A stretch of DNA of 64,000 bases. Source: an uncultured Neglectibacter sp. Lineage in GTDB: Bacteria; Bacillota; Clostridia; Oscillospirales; Acutalibacteraceae. The notes beneath the pieces were generated by a model. That model worked only from the letters and a program-made list of their open reading frames with translations, searched no databases and was not told where the DNA came from. The stretch spans positions 1-64,000 of the forward strand of contig CAJFSY010000007.1 of assembly GCA_904419785.1 (NCBI GenBank). Reading direction: 5' to 3'. The position numbers and the translations under genes are program-made. Each line of letters begins with the position of its first letter. The stretch's first letter is position 1. Shown here one piece after another: positions 57,758 through 64,000 of this stretch.

Positions 57758-58600
57758 TCACTCTGCGCCTTCGATGACCATTTGCGGATCTACTGCCACT
57801 CCGTCCTGACGCACTTCCATATGCAGATGGGGTTCTTCTGCCGCCTCGAAAGGCACCGCTGTCACCACGCCGATCTGCTGGCCCATGGTCACCACTTCTC
57901 CCGGTTCTACCAGGAAGTTTTCTCCCAGACCGCAATAATAGAACAAATAGTCCCCATGCTCGATGAGCACCACGTTCCCCAGCATACTGTCGGTATAGGT
58001 CTCTTTTACCTGACCATTGGCGCAAGCCAACACCGGCGACTCATTTTCCGCTTTCACATCCAAGCCCGTGTGGATACGCCAATCTTTCATAGTGGGAGAA
58101 TATACCGGTACCCCGGCGCTGTAAGCGTTCAATACCTGTCCATCCTCAATGGGCCAGATCAGTTCCGTGCTGATTTCATACAAGGGAGCGGTAGCAGGCA
58201 CCTGCTCTTCCTGGCTGCTCTCAGGGGCCTGGCTTTCCTCAGGAACTTCCTGGGTCACCTGGCCGGCGGTCTCCTGGGCAGAGCTTTCCCGAGGTGCTTC
58301 CGGGTCGTCGTCAATCTCCTTCTGCGAAGAGGAAGCTTCCTCCTTGCTGGAAACACTGTTCTCCCCTTCGGAGTCCTGTTCCACAGCAGAGGCGTCTACA
58401 TCCAGGCTGGAACCTTGGCCCTTTCGCACGTCCTGCTCCTGCTGGTCTATAAGCTCTTGGCTTTCGCTGGGTTCTACATAGCTGTTTACCGCGTCATAGG
58501 TACTCCAAGCGGCGATCCCCACCGCTACCAGACACACCGCCAACGCCAGATAAAACCCATTGCGCCGGGCCTTCTCTTGTGAAAAGCGTTTTCCGTTCAT
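57758..58600 (-). CDS. SpoIIQ-like LytM/M23 peptidase-domain protein
   Basis: The 280-residue protein has a short basic tail, one transmembrane helix (about 16-33), an acidic Ser/Glu/Gln-rich stalk (about 45-140) and a C-terminal M23 domain with intact metal motifs: RIHTGLDVK (His177, Asp181) and PHLHMEV (HLH at 258-260). SpoIIQ forms the forespore side of the SpoIIIA-SpoIIQ channel during engulfment; in clostridia its LytM domain often keeps zinc. Identification rests on neighbourhood with spoIIID and on layout. ATG at 58600 with AGGAAT 9 bases upstream. Confidence 0.82.
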   Translation of the reverse strand: MNGKRFSQEKARRNGFYLALAVCLVAVGIAAWSTYDAVNSYVEPSESQELIDQQEQDVRKGQGSSLDVDASAVEQDSEGENSVSSKEEASSSQKEIDDDPEAPRESSAQETAGQVTQEVPEESQAPESSQEEQVPATAPLYEISTELIWPIEDGQVLNAYSAGVPVYSPTMKDWRIHTGLDVKAENESPVLACANGQVKETYTDSMLGNVVLIEHGDYLFYYCGLGENFLVEPGEVVTMGQQIGVVTAVPFEAAEEPHLHMEVRQDGVAVDPQMVIEGAE

Positions 58601-58728
58601 AATCACACATTCCTTTCGGATCAAAATACCGTTCTCGCATTGGTATTCTGAGCCTTTTAGAAAGTGTTTATTCACAATTTCAAAAAGCATTCCCCGATAA
58701 AAGGAGTTTGCTAAAACACAAAGATATG

Positions 58729-58765
58729 AAAAAAGGAAGAGCCGGCTGCCTAATCGGCAACCGGC
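58729..58765 (-). terminator. Terminator-like hairpin upstream of the SpoIIQ-like gene
   Basis: Minus-strand GCCGGTTGCC-GATTA-GGCAGCCGGC followed by TCTTCC and a T-rich run. There is no minus-strand gene upstream except lexA's antisense, so it may insulate against readthrough or be a leader element. Confidence 0.5.
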
Positions 58766-58988
58766 CCTATCCTTTAGCTTGAGGGGTATTATTGAGGAGG
58801 GTAGAACATGTATCTCAAGAAAAGGTGCGGTCCATTTCTTTTGAGTACGCTGTTATTATACCCGCAAAACCCTGGGGAGTTGTTACGGCGTTGTGAATAA
58901 ACCTTAAAATATTTCTTCCATTTTTGTGAACTTTCCAAAAGCACTGTTTCTTTTGACAACATTCCCGAAAAAACTTTCCGTTTTTTCA

Positions 58989-59002
58989 CAAACAAACGTT
59001 TG
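58989..59002. promoter_or_regulatory. Candidate LexA operator
   Basis: CAAAC-AAAC-GTTTG, two half-sites spaced by 4 bases, has the geometry of the Gram-positive SOS box (CGAAC-N4-GTTCG) with a symmetric G-to-A change. It overlaps the -35 region of lexA. Confidence 0.5.
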
Positions 59003-59028
59003 CGATCACCGCTGGGCTGTGCTATAAT
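59000..59028 (+). promoter_or_regulatory. Promoter of lexA
   Basis: TTGCGA, 17-base spacer and TATAAT, 43 bases before the ATG at 59071. Confidence 0.75.
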
Positions 59029-59070
59029 AAAAATTACTAAAACACAGTCTTGGGAAAGCGAGGCATGGTT

Positions 59071-59652
59071 ATGGAGCATCTCACAAAAAGCCAGCAAAAG
59101 GTTTATGACTTTCTTCGCCAGGAAGCCTCCACAGGCGTGCCGCCGACAGTGCGGGAGATTTGCGCTGCCACCGGGCTGCGGTCCACATCCACCGTACACG
59201 CCCACTTAAAAACTTTGGAGCGCTTGGGCTACATCACCCGAGAAGCGGGGCTGAACCGCTCTATCCGGGTAGAGGGCGAGACTCCCGCCGCGCAAGTGCC
59301 CATTTTGGGCAAAGTCACCGCGGGTATGCCCATTCTGGCGGTGGAGGATATCGAAGGGTATCTCCCCTTTCCCCAAAAAGTGGGAAAAGAACTGTTTGCC
59401 CTCCATGTCAGCGGCCTGAGTATGCGTGACGCGGGCATATTGGATGGGGATTATGTGGTAGCGGAACGGGTCTCCACCGCCGATAACGGGGAGATCGTGG
59501 TGGCTATGATCGATGATGAGGCCACTGTAAAACGCCTTTACCGCGAAAAGGACCGGGTGCGTCTCCAACCGGAAAACCCGGATTTTCAGCCGATTTATTC
59601 AGACCAGGTTTCTGTGCTGGGCAAAGTGATTGCGGTTATGCGCTATTATTGA
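59071..59652 (+). CDS. lexA: LexA SOS repressor
   Basis: The 193-residue repressor has a winged helix N-terminus (PPTVREICAATGLRSTSTVHAHL, recognised in two halves; about 23-46) and a self-cleaving C-terminal domain. The cleavage site VTAGMP (Ala84-Gly85), the catalytic Ser117 in SGLSMRDAG and Lys154 in ATVKRL are all present. On DNA damage it is cleaved with RecA and releases SOS genes. ATG at 59071 with CGAGG 7 bases upstream. The candidate operator over its own promoter fits autoregulation. Confidence 0.95.
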   Translation: MEHLTKSQQKVYDFLRQEASTGVPPTVREICAATGLRSTSTVHAHLKTLERLGYITREAGLNRSIRVEGETPAAQVPILGKVTAGMPILAVEDIEGYLPFPQKVGKELFALHVSGLSMRDAGILDGDYVVAERVSTADNGEIVVAMIDDEATVKRLYREKDRVRLQPENPDFQPIYSDQVSVLGKVIAVMRYY

Positions 59653-59664
59653 CATTTGATTTTT

Positions 59665-59693
59665 AAGGGGCGGCCATAAGGCCGCCCCTTTTT
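59665..59693. terminator. Bidirectional terminator between lexA and the flavodoxin gene
   Basis: AAGGGGCGGCC-ATAA-GGCCGCCCCTT with T/A runs on both sides. Confidence 0.93.
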
Positions 59694-59698
59694 CGCGT

Positions 59699-60220
59699 TT
59701 ATGCCTGGAAATATTCCTTTAACGGAGTCAAAAACTCCCGGTTTGTTTTGTCGAAAGAAGAAGCCACCATGCGCGCGGCTTCTCTATCCTCTTGCGTGGG
59801 GTTCTTTTTCGATTGAAGCATCTTGCGGAACATGCTCATCATCCACTTGTCAAGACCGCCCATTTTCTCATAGTTCAAACCGCCCCACAGGTAAAATGGT
59901 TTCACCTGGCTCCGCTCCTGGGCAGAAAGGTTCTGGGCCACACACTCTTCTACCGCCTTCGGGTCGGGAGCCATTGCCCCTGTAAAAAACAACGCCAGCC
60001 GCTTTCCGGAAAGTTTTGGAAGCTGCTTTCGAAACCAGGAAAGCTTTTGGATACGGCCCGCATGGACGCTGGAACCAAAGACCACGCCCTCATATTTTGA
60101 AAAATCCACAGACCCTCGCTGTTCGAAAGGAACACAATCGCAGGCTAAATCTTCTTTCAACCATTGAGCATAGCGCTGTGTAAAACCAGTTTTCGAATAA
60201 TATATCACCAGAAGTTTCAT
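59699..60220 (-). CDS. Flavodoxin-domain protein
   Basis: The 173-residue protein begins MKLLVIYYSKTGFTQRYAQWL, the FMN phosphate loop of flavodoxins, then has VVFGSSVHAGRIQK, like the HemG/flavodoxin_5 subgroup, and a C-terminal helix. It probably carries electrons or acts as a quinone/heme-related dehydrogenase; the exact role cannot be read. ATG at 60220 has GGAGG upstream. Confidence 0.8.
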   Translation of the reverse strand: MKLLVIYYSKTGFTQRYAQWLKEDLACDCVPFEQRGSVDFSKYEGVVFGSSVHAGRIQKLSWFRKQLPKLSGKRLALFFTGAMAPDPKAVEECVAQNLSAQERSQVKPFYLWGGLNYEKMGGLDKWMMSMFRKMLQSKKNPTQEDREAARMVASSFDKTNREFLTPLKEYFQA

Positions 60221-60321
60221 CCGCTTCCTCCGCCTTTCTCTTTTTATCATACCGAATAGCCGGAACATTCGTCAAGTAAAATCCTGGATACCGGGCGGTA
60301 AAAATCTTTCTGTTTTCCCCC

Positions 60322-60350
60322 TTGACAAACCCAAAGGGCCGGGGTATTAT
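60322..60350 (+). promoter_or_regulatory. Sigma-A promoter of the YtrA-ABC operon
   Basis: TTGACA, 17-base spacer, TATTAT, 46 bases upstream of the regulator's ATG. Confidence 0.85.
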
Positions 60351-60357
60351 AGTCTCA

Positions 60358-60383
60358 TAGTTAGTTACTCGACTAATTAACTA
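60358..60383. promoter_or_regulatory. Inverted repeat at the transcription start, candidate YtrA-type operator
   Basis: Arms TAGTTAGT and ACTAATTAACTA form an imperfect palindrome just after the -10 element, where the encoded GntR regulator would repress its own operon. Confidence 0.6.
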
Positions 60384-60395
60384 AATAGGAGGCCT

Positions 60396-60785
60396 ATGGA
60401 ATTGGATTTCAACTCAGAAAAAACGATTTTCCAACAAATTGCCGACTGGCTGGAAGACAGCATCCTTTCTGGCGCCTTTCCAGAAGAAAGCCAGATACCC
60501 TCTACCACGGAGATCTCGGTGCTGTACAAAATCAATCCCGCGACCGCATTGAAAGGGATCAACCTTTTGGTGGATGAAGGCGCGGTATACAAGAAAAGAG
60601 GAGTTGGCATGTTTGTGGCTACAGGCGCAGTAGAAAAACTGCGGGCAAAACGAAAAGAAAGCTTTTACGAACATTTCATCGCTTCCATGGTATCCGAAGC
60701 CATCCGGCTGGGCATTGGCCGTAAGGAACTGGGCTCCCTTATCGACCGGGGCTTCGCCCAGGAACAAAAGGAGGAGACTTTATGA
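60396..60785 (+). CDS. GntR/YtrA-family regulator
   Basis: The 129-residue repressor has the GntR winged helix (IFQQIADWLEDSILSGAFP; QIPSTTEISVLYKINPATALKGI) and a short C-terminal helical dimerisation tail, the YtrA pattern. YtrA-type proteins respond to cell-wall antibiotics or other envelope stress and control adjacent ABC transporter genes. AGGAGG precedes the ATG. Its stop overlaps the ABC ATPase start (ATGA). Confidence 0.9.
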   Translation: MELDFNSEKTIFQQIADWLEDSILSGAFPEESQIPSTTEISVLYKINPATALKGINLLVDEGAVYKKRGVGMFVATGAVEKLRAKRKESFYEHFIASMVSEAIRLGIGRKELGSLIDRGFAQEQKEETL

Positions 60786-61630
60786 GCATCGTCATTGAAA
60801 ACGTGAGCAAAAGTTTTGGCTCGGTGCGGGCGCTGAGCAATATCAACGTTACCTTTGAGGAAGGGAAGATCTACGGCTTATTGGGCCGCAACGGGGCGGG
60901 AAAATCCACCCTGCTGAACATCCTTACCGACCGGATTTTCCCTGACAGCGGCACCATCATCGTGGATGGCCAGCCCGTCTCCAACAACGATAACGCCCTT
61001 TCTAAAATGTACCTGATGAGCGAGATGAAATGCTATCCCGAGTCCATGAAGGTGAAAGACGCTTTCCGGTGGACCAAGTGTTTCTATCCCAATTTTGACC
61101 AGGCCTTTGCCTGGAACACGGCTTCTGCTTTTGAGCTGAACACCAACACGAAGATCAGCAAGCTTTCTACCGGGTACAGCTCCATTTTCAAGCTGATCAT
61201 AGCCCTGTCTGTAAACACGCCTTATGTGCTGCTGGATGAACCTGTTCTGGGCCTGGACGCCAATCACCGGGACTTGTTTTACCGCACCCTGCTTGCCCGA
61301 TATACAGAGCGGCCCTTCACAATTGTGATTTCCACCCACTTGATCGAAGAAGTCTCATCTATCATCGAGGACGTGATCGTGATCCATAAAGGCCAAGTGA
61401 TGAAAAACGGCTCCCGGGAAGAATTGCTGTTCCAAGGGTATACCGTCAGCGGGCCTAAAAGCCTGGTGGAAGAGTACATCAAAGGCAAAGAAGTGCTGGG
61501 CGTGGACGCATTGGGCGGCCTGGAAAGCGCCTACATTCTTGGCCAGGCAAACCGGAAAGACCTGCCCCAAGGCTTGGAACTTTCCGGCCTAGACCTGCAA
61601 AAACTGTTTGTTCTCATGACAGGAAAGTGA
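60782..61630 (+). CDS. ABC transporter ATPase (YtrB-like)
   Basis: The 282-residue ATPase has Walker A GRNGAGKST, a Q loop in YLMSEMKCYP, a variant signature (LSTGYSSIFKL), Walker B YVLLDEPVLGLD and switch His in ISTHLIEE. It works with the permease encoded next, under control of the YtrA-like repressor. Such transporters give resistance to or sense wall-active agents, and here the cargo is unknown. Confidence 0.9.
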   Translation: MSIVIENVSKSFGSVRALSNINVTFEEGKIYGLLGRNGAGKSTLLNILTDRIFPDSGTIIVDGQPVSNNDNALSKMYLMSEMKCYPESMKVKDAFRWTKCFYPNFDQAFAWNTASAFELNTNTKISKLSTGYSSIFKLIIALSVNTPYVLLDEPVLGLDANHRDLFYRTLLARYTERPFTIVISTHLIEEVSSIIEDVIVIHKGQVMKNGSREELLFQGYTVSGPKSLVEEYIKGKEVLGVDALGGLESAYILGQANRKDLPQGLELSGLDLQKLFVLMTGK

Positions 61631-61640
61631 GGGAAAAACC

Positions 61641-62420
61641 ATGAAACTGAAAGCATCTTTTCTGTACCAGATCCTGGATCTGCGCTGGGCATTGCTGATC
61701 TATTATTTTGTGATTCTGTGCCTAACCCTTTTGGCCAATATAACTATTGTCAGCTTCTCTTCCGCATCCAGCGTGGGAGTCGTGGGAGAAAACGACACGA
61801 TAGTCATGTCCGGCATCACTTTTTCTTCCGCCATCTTTATTTTTATTGTGAGCCTCAACTCCTTTACGGAGAATTTCCGATTTTCCCTGCAAAATGGCGT
61901 CAGCCGTAAAACCTTATTCCTTGCCCGATTGTGTACCGCAGGGGCTACTTCCCTGTTTATGGCTGTGGTGGACCAGATCATTCACGTCTTGATCTCTCTG
62001 GTAGAGGAACCATTGTCCCACTTGGTCAGCATTTCCCTGTTTCAGCAAATCTATCCACAGACCTTCGAAAACCCAGTTCTGGGATTTTTCCTGTCGGTGG
62101 TGTTTTCATTTTGCCTGCTGCTGTTTATCTCTAATGTGGGTTACGCCATTGTGATGATGTTCTACCGGGTGGGCAAACTGGGAAAAGTGCTGTTGGGCGC
62201 CGGCATCCCTGCGGCGCTGATCTTCGGCATTCCCGCCATCAAAGCCTTTGACACTCTGTATTTTGGGGAACGGCTGCGGGCCTTTGGCAACGCGGTGATT
62301 TCCCCCGTTCTGGACTTTGCCTTTAACACCGTCCCCAACCGCATGATCAGCCTCCTTCTCTTAGCCGCTCTCTTTGCCCTGTTTGACTGGCTCCTGCTCC
62401 GCCGGGCCACCATCCGCTGA
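61641..62420 (+). CDS. ABC transporter permease
   Basis: The 259-residue membrane protein has six predicted hydrophobic segments (about 14-35, 52-75, 94-116, 148-170, 183-206, 230-252). No conserved binding signature is readable, which is usual for this ABC-2-like permease group. It follows the ATPase by 10 bases with GAGGG as ribosome site, and ends 3 bases before the convergent acetyltransferase gene without a visible terminator. Confidence 0.82.
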   Translation: MKLKASFLYQILDLRWALLIYYFVILCLTLLANITIVSFSSASSVGVVGENDTIVMSGITFSSAIFIFIVSLNSFTENFRFSLQNGVSRKTLFLARLCTAGATSLFMAVVDQIIHVLISLVEEPLSHLVSISLFQQIYPQTFENPVLGFFLSVVFSFCLLLFISNVGYAIVMMFYRVGKLGKVLLGAGIPAALIFGIPAIKAFDTLYFGERLRAFGNAVISPVLDFAFNTVPNRMISLLLLAALFALFDWLLLRRATIR

Positions 62421-62423
62421 ACA

Positions 62424-63131
62424 TCACTCGTCCATTACCCAGAACATGTCCTGGCTGCACAGGGTCCAACCCATTTGCTTATGCAGCTCTGTGGAAGCCA
62501 CATTTCCCTCAAAAATTTGGGAAAATGGCACCCAGCCCCGTTCCAGGCACCAGTTGGTCATATAAGCCATCAGCGCCGAACCCACGCCCCGCCGCCGGTA
62601 CTCCGGCAACACCTTGAGCAAGCCCACGCTGCCCTCATCGTGCATCCCGATGAACCCCATGATCTTGCCCTTTTCAAAAGCACCGTGCATCACCCCGGCA
62701 TCCAGCCGCTCATGGATATATTTGGGGTCTGAGACTGTTTGGTAATTCTGGGAGATCACCTGGAACGCTTCTTCACCCAACTGGCGAATCTCTATTTCTT
62801 CCGGCACCGGAAGAGGTTCTCTTCTGAGATAGACTGCCTGCGTACACCGCTCACACTTTCGAATGCCATACTTCTCACACAAAAACTGAGCGGTTTCCCA
62901 ATCGTGGGTGGCTGCTAAATCCATTGCCGTAACCCCGGCGCACAGAGCCCGGCCTGCTTCCAGATCATCCGCCGCCAACAAATACAGTTCCGCCGTGGGG
63001 CTATACAGCAGCACCCCGTCTTTCCGGCAGGATACCACTTCCATAATGCCCCGCTCCAAAGGGTCAAGCATGTCCATCATCCGTAAAGGGTCGCGCTTCA
63101 AATACGCTTTGGCTTGTTCTGCTCCATTCAT
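62424..63131 (-). CDS. GNAT-family N-acetyltransferase with N-terminal extension
   Basis: The 235-residue protein has a C-terminal GNAT domain (about 115-230) with the acetyl-CoA motif LKVLPEYRRRGVGSALM. The N-terminal half (about 1-110) is a degenerate GNAT-like or helper domain with CxxC-like CERCTQA. Substrate unknown. ATG at 63131 with AAAGGAATGG upstream; longer frames lack support. Confidence 0.82.
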   Translation of the reverse strand: MNGAEQAKAYLKRDPLRMMDMLDPLERGIMEVVSCRKDGVLLYSPTAELYLLAADDLEAGRALCAGVTAMDLAATHDWETAQFLCEKYGIRKCERCTQAVYLRREPLPVPEEIEIRQLGEEAFQVISQNYQTVSDPKYIHERLDAGVMHGAFEKGKIMGFIGMHDEGSVGLLKVLPEYRRRGVGSALMAYMTNWCLERGWVPFSQIFEGNVASTELHKQMGWTLCSQDMFWVMDE

Positions 63132-63151
63132 ACAATTCCATTCCTTTCTTT

Positions 63152-63187
63152 TAAAAAGGGAGGTCCCCGAGGGGGCCTCCCTTTTCC
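63152..63187 (-). terminator. Terminator of the cyclase gene
   Basis: AAAAGGGAGG-CCCCC / GGGGA-CCTCCCTTTTT hairpin ending in a T run on the minus strand. Confidence 0.9.
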
Positions 63188-63209
63188 ACATCATTTCAAA
63201 CCAACGAGA

Positions 63210-63788
63210 TCATCCCAGGCCTTCCAAAAGCAAGGGCCGCACTTGCGCCCCGTCCAAACCGCCGTAAAGCAAAGGCTGGGCCACCAAAAAATATCTTCCT
63301 TCCGGCACTTGGCTCAAATCGCAGCTCTCCAAAACCGCCACTTCCGCTTTCAGAAGCGCCCGGTGGATGGGTCCTGGATCTGAGGGGTCTCCCACTGTCA
63401 TGGATTCTATTCCCAAAAACAGCAGGCCACCGTCGGCCAGTTCCTGAGCGGCTTCTAAAGAAAGCTGCGCCTGGCCTTTCACCAGCAGCCGTTTGACACC
63501 GGTTCCCAGCACAGACTTGGCCCAGTCACGGTCCAGGCTGCCGTCAGCTTCCACCACCTGGCAAGAGCCCACACACCGGCGAAGCTCCACCTGATCAATG
63601 GTCTTTCCTCCCGGCACAAAATGGGCGGGGGCATCCATATGAGTACCGCTATGGCTGCCCAAGGTCAAGGCTGTAAGATTGCACGAATCTCCCTTGGCCA
63701 GCTCCAAAACGGGCTGATGCCCTGGCACCGGGTCCCCGGGGAACACTTTGGAAGAAAAAACTTCTCGGGAAATATCGTAGATCTTCAC
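63210..63788 (-). CDS. Cyclase-family (kynurenine formamidase-like) metal hydrolase
   Basis: The 192-residue protein has the family motif HSGTHMDAPAHF (H-x-G-T-H-x-D-x-P-x-H; metal ligands) and PGDPVP at the start. Members hydrolyse formyl-kynurenine, or cyclise isatin- or polyketide-type substrates. No tryptophan pathway gene is adjacent, so the substrate is unknown. GTG at 63788 is preferred with GAGGTGG upstream; GTG at 63797 is the alternative. It starts 10 bases after the nucleosidase stop, suggesting co-transcription. Confidence 0.8.
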   Translation of the reverse strand: MKIYDISREVFSSKVFPGDPVPGHQPVLELAKGDSCNLTALTLGSHSGTHMDAPAHFVPGGKTIDQVELRRCVGSCQVVEADGSLDRDWAKSVLGTGVKRLLVKGQAQLSLEAAQELADGGLLFLGIESMTVGDPSDPGPIHRALLKAEVAVLESCDLSQVPEGRYFLVAQPLLYGGLDGAQVRPLLLEGLG

Positions 63789-63798
63789 GAGTTCCACC

Positions 63799-64000
63799 TC
63801 ACAACTGGGTGATGACCGTCTTTAAAAGCTCCTGGGCTTTCCGGGCCGAATCCTGGGCAAAGGTGACAAAGTCCACGGTCTCGCTGTCATGGGCGTTATC
63901 AGAGATAGTCCGCAGCACCACGCAAGGCACATGGTTCACCAGGCAGGCGTGGGCAATGGCTCCGCCTTCCATCTCGCAGGCCAAAGCGCCAAACTCCTTT
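63799..64000 (-). CDS. 5'-methylthioadenosine/S-adenosylhomocysteine nucleosidase, C-terminal part (runs off the window)
   Basis: Only the last 67 codons lie in the window. The segment GALACEMEGGAIAHACL is the MEG nucleoside-binding motif of MTA/SAH nucleosidases (Pfs), and LRTISDNAHDSETVDF carries the catalytic Asp of the SDxAD/SDNAH region. The enzyme splits methylthioadenosine and S-adenosylhomocysteine into adenine and a sugar. The N-terminus lies beyond base 64000. Confidence 0.88.
   Translation of the reverse strand, partial: KEFGALACEMEGGAIAHACLVNHVPCVVLRTISDNAHDSETVDFVTFAQDSARKAQELLKTVITQL

Larger units (their letters stand above)
58601..59070. other. Divergent region between the SpoIIQ-like gene and lexA
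   Basis: About 470 bases with no credible gene. It holds the hairpin at 58729-58765 and the lexA promoter/operator. The expected sigma-F type promoter for the SpoIIQ-like gene was looked for, but only a poor match was seen. Confidence 0.65.

Noticed and set aside
58601..58700. A sigma-F/sigma-G type promoter before the SpoIIQ-like gene
   Set aside because: A GGCTCAGAATA segment with an upstream GAATA was found, but the spacing and the -10 match are poor. Not strong enough to list.
58789..59205. A minus-strand frame of 138 codons overlapping the start of lexA
   Set aside because: About a third runs antisense through lexA, no ribosome site is present and the product has no recognisable pattern.

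Overview
The window reads as chromosome of a spore-forming, anaerobic Gram-positive bacterium of the class Clostridia (probably an Oscillospiraceae/Ruminococcaceae relative). The evidence is a SpoIIID regulator, a SpoIIQ-like LytM protein, SLH and LytR-CpsA-Psr (LCP) envelope proteins, a clostridial-type LexA, Fe-S and flavodoxin enzymes, EutH, strong AGGAGG ribosome sites, TTGACA-17-TATAAT promoters and frequent GTG/TTG starts. No phage, insertion sequence, CRISPR array or rRNA was seen.

Layout. 1-3.8 kb: a HAD fragment, L-cysteine desulfidase, and two anchored envelope enzymes. 3.8-21.6 kb (minus strand): a large surface-glycopolymer locus in two transcription units. The first (21.6 to 18.2 kb) encodes a polysialyltransferase-like enzyme, a NeuA-like CMP-sugar synthetase and an aldolase/C-terminal-domain fusion. 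The second (18.05 to 3.8 kb) encodes GT4 and GT2 glycosyltransferases, an ABC-2 exporter (Wzm/Wzt type), two proteins sharing an unnamed 'RDG' domain, two more polysialyltransferase-like enzymes, a GT2/GT32-like fusion, a KdsB-like CMP-Kdo synthetase, a second aldolase fusion and an LCP ligase. 21.9-28 kb: HelD-like helicase, NifX-like protein, Eis-type acetyltransferase, MBL hydrolase, aldo/keto reductase. 28-34.8 kb: a peptide ABC operon coupled to two metallophosphoesterases. 35.8 kb: tRNA-Leu(CAG). 36-44 kb: an uncharacterised metabolic operon with two NCS2 permeases and four small redox or unknown enzymes, next to a ROK regulator and an MIF-like tautomerase. 44-49 kb: aminopeptidase P-EutH pair and a GH38-like enzyme. 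49-52 kb: a diguanylate cyclase with an interrupted 5' end, and a PilZ effector. 52-64 kb: phosphoribosyltransferase, SLH-L,D-transpeptidase, S9 peptidase, SpoIIID, SpoIIQ, LexA, flavodoxin, a YtrA-type ABC operon, GNAT, cyclase and a partial MTA/SAH nucleosidase.

The most interesting system is the glycopolymer locus. It carries two parallel modules, each made of a DmpG-like metal aldolase fused to a Rossmann-like C-terminal domain, a CMP-ulosonate synthetase and a sialyltransferase-like enzyme. No NeuB- or KdsA-type PEP synthase was found in the window. My inference is that the aldolases make 3-deoxy-2-ulosonic acids from pyruvate and a sugar aldehyde. These would be CMP-activated, polymerised by the three EDG/HP-motif transferases, exported by Wzm/Wzt and attached to the wall by the LCP protein. 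The polymer and the aldolase reaction are hypotheses; the gene families and motifs are read directly from the sequence.
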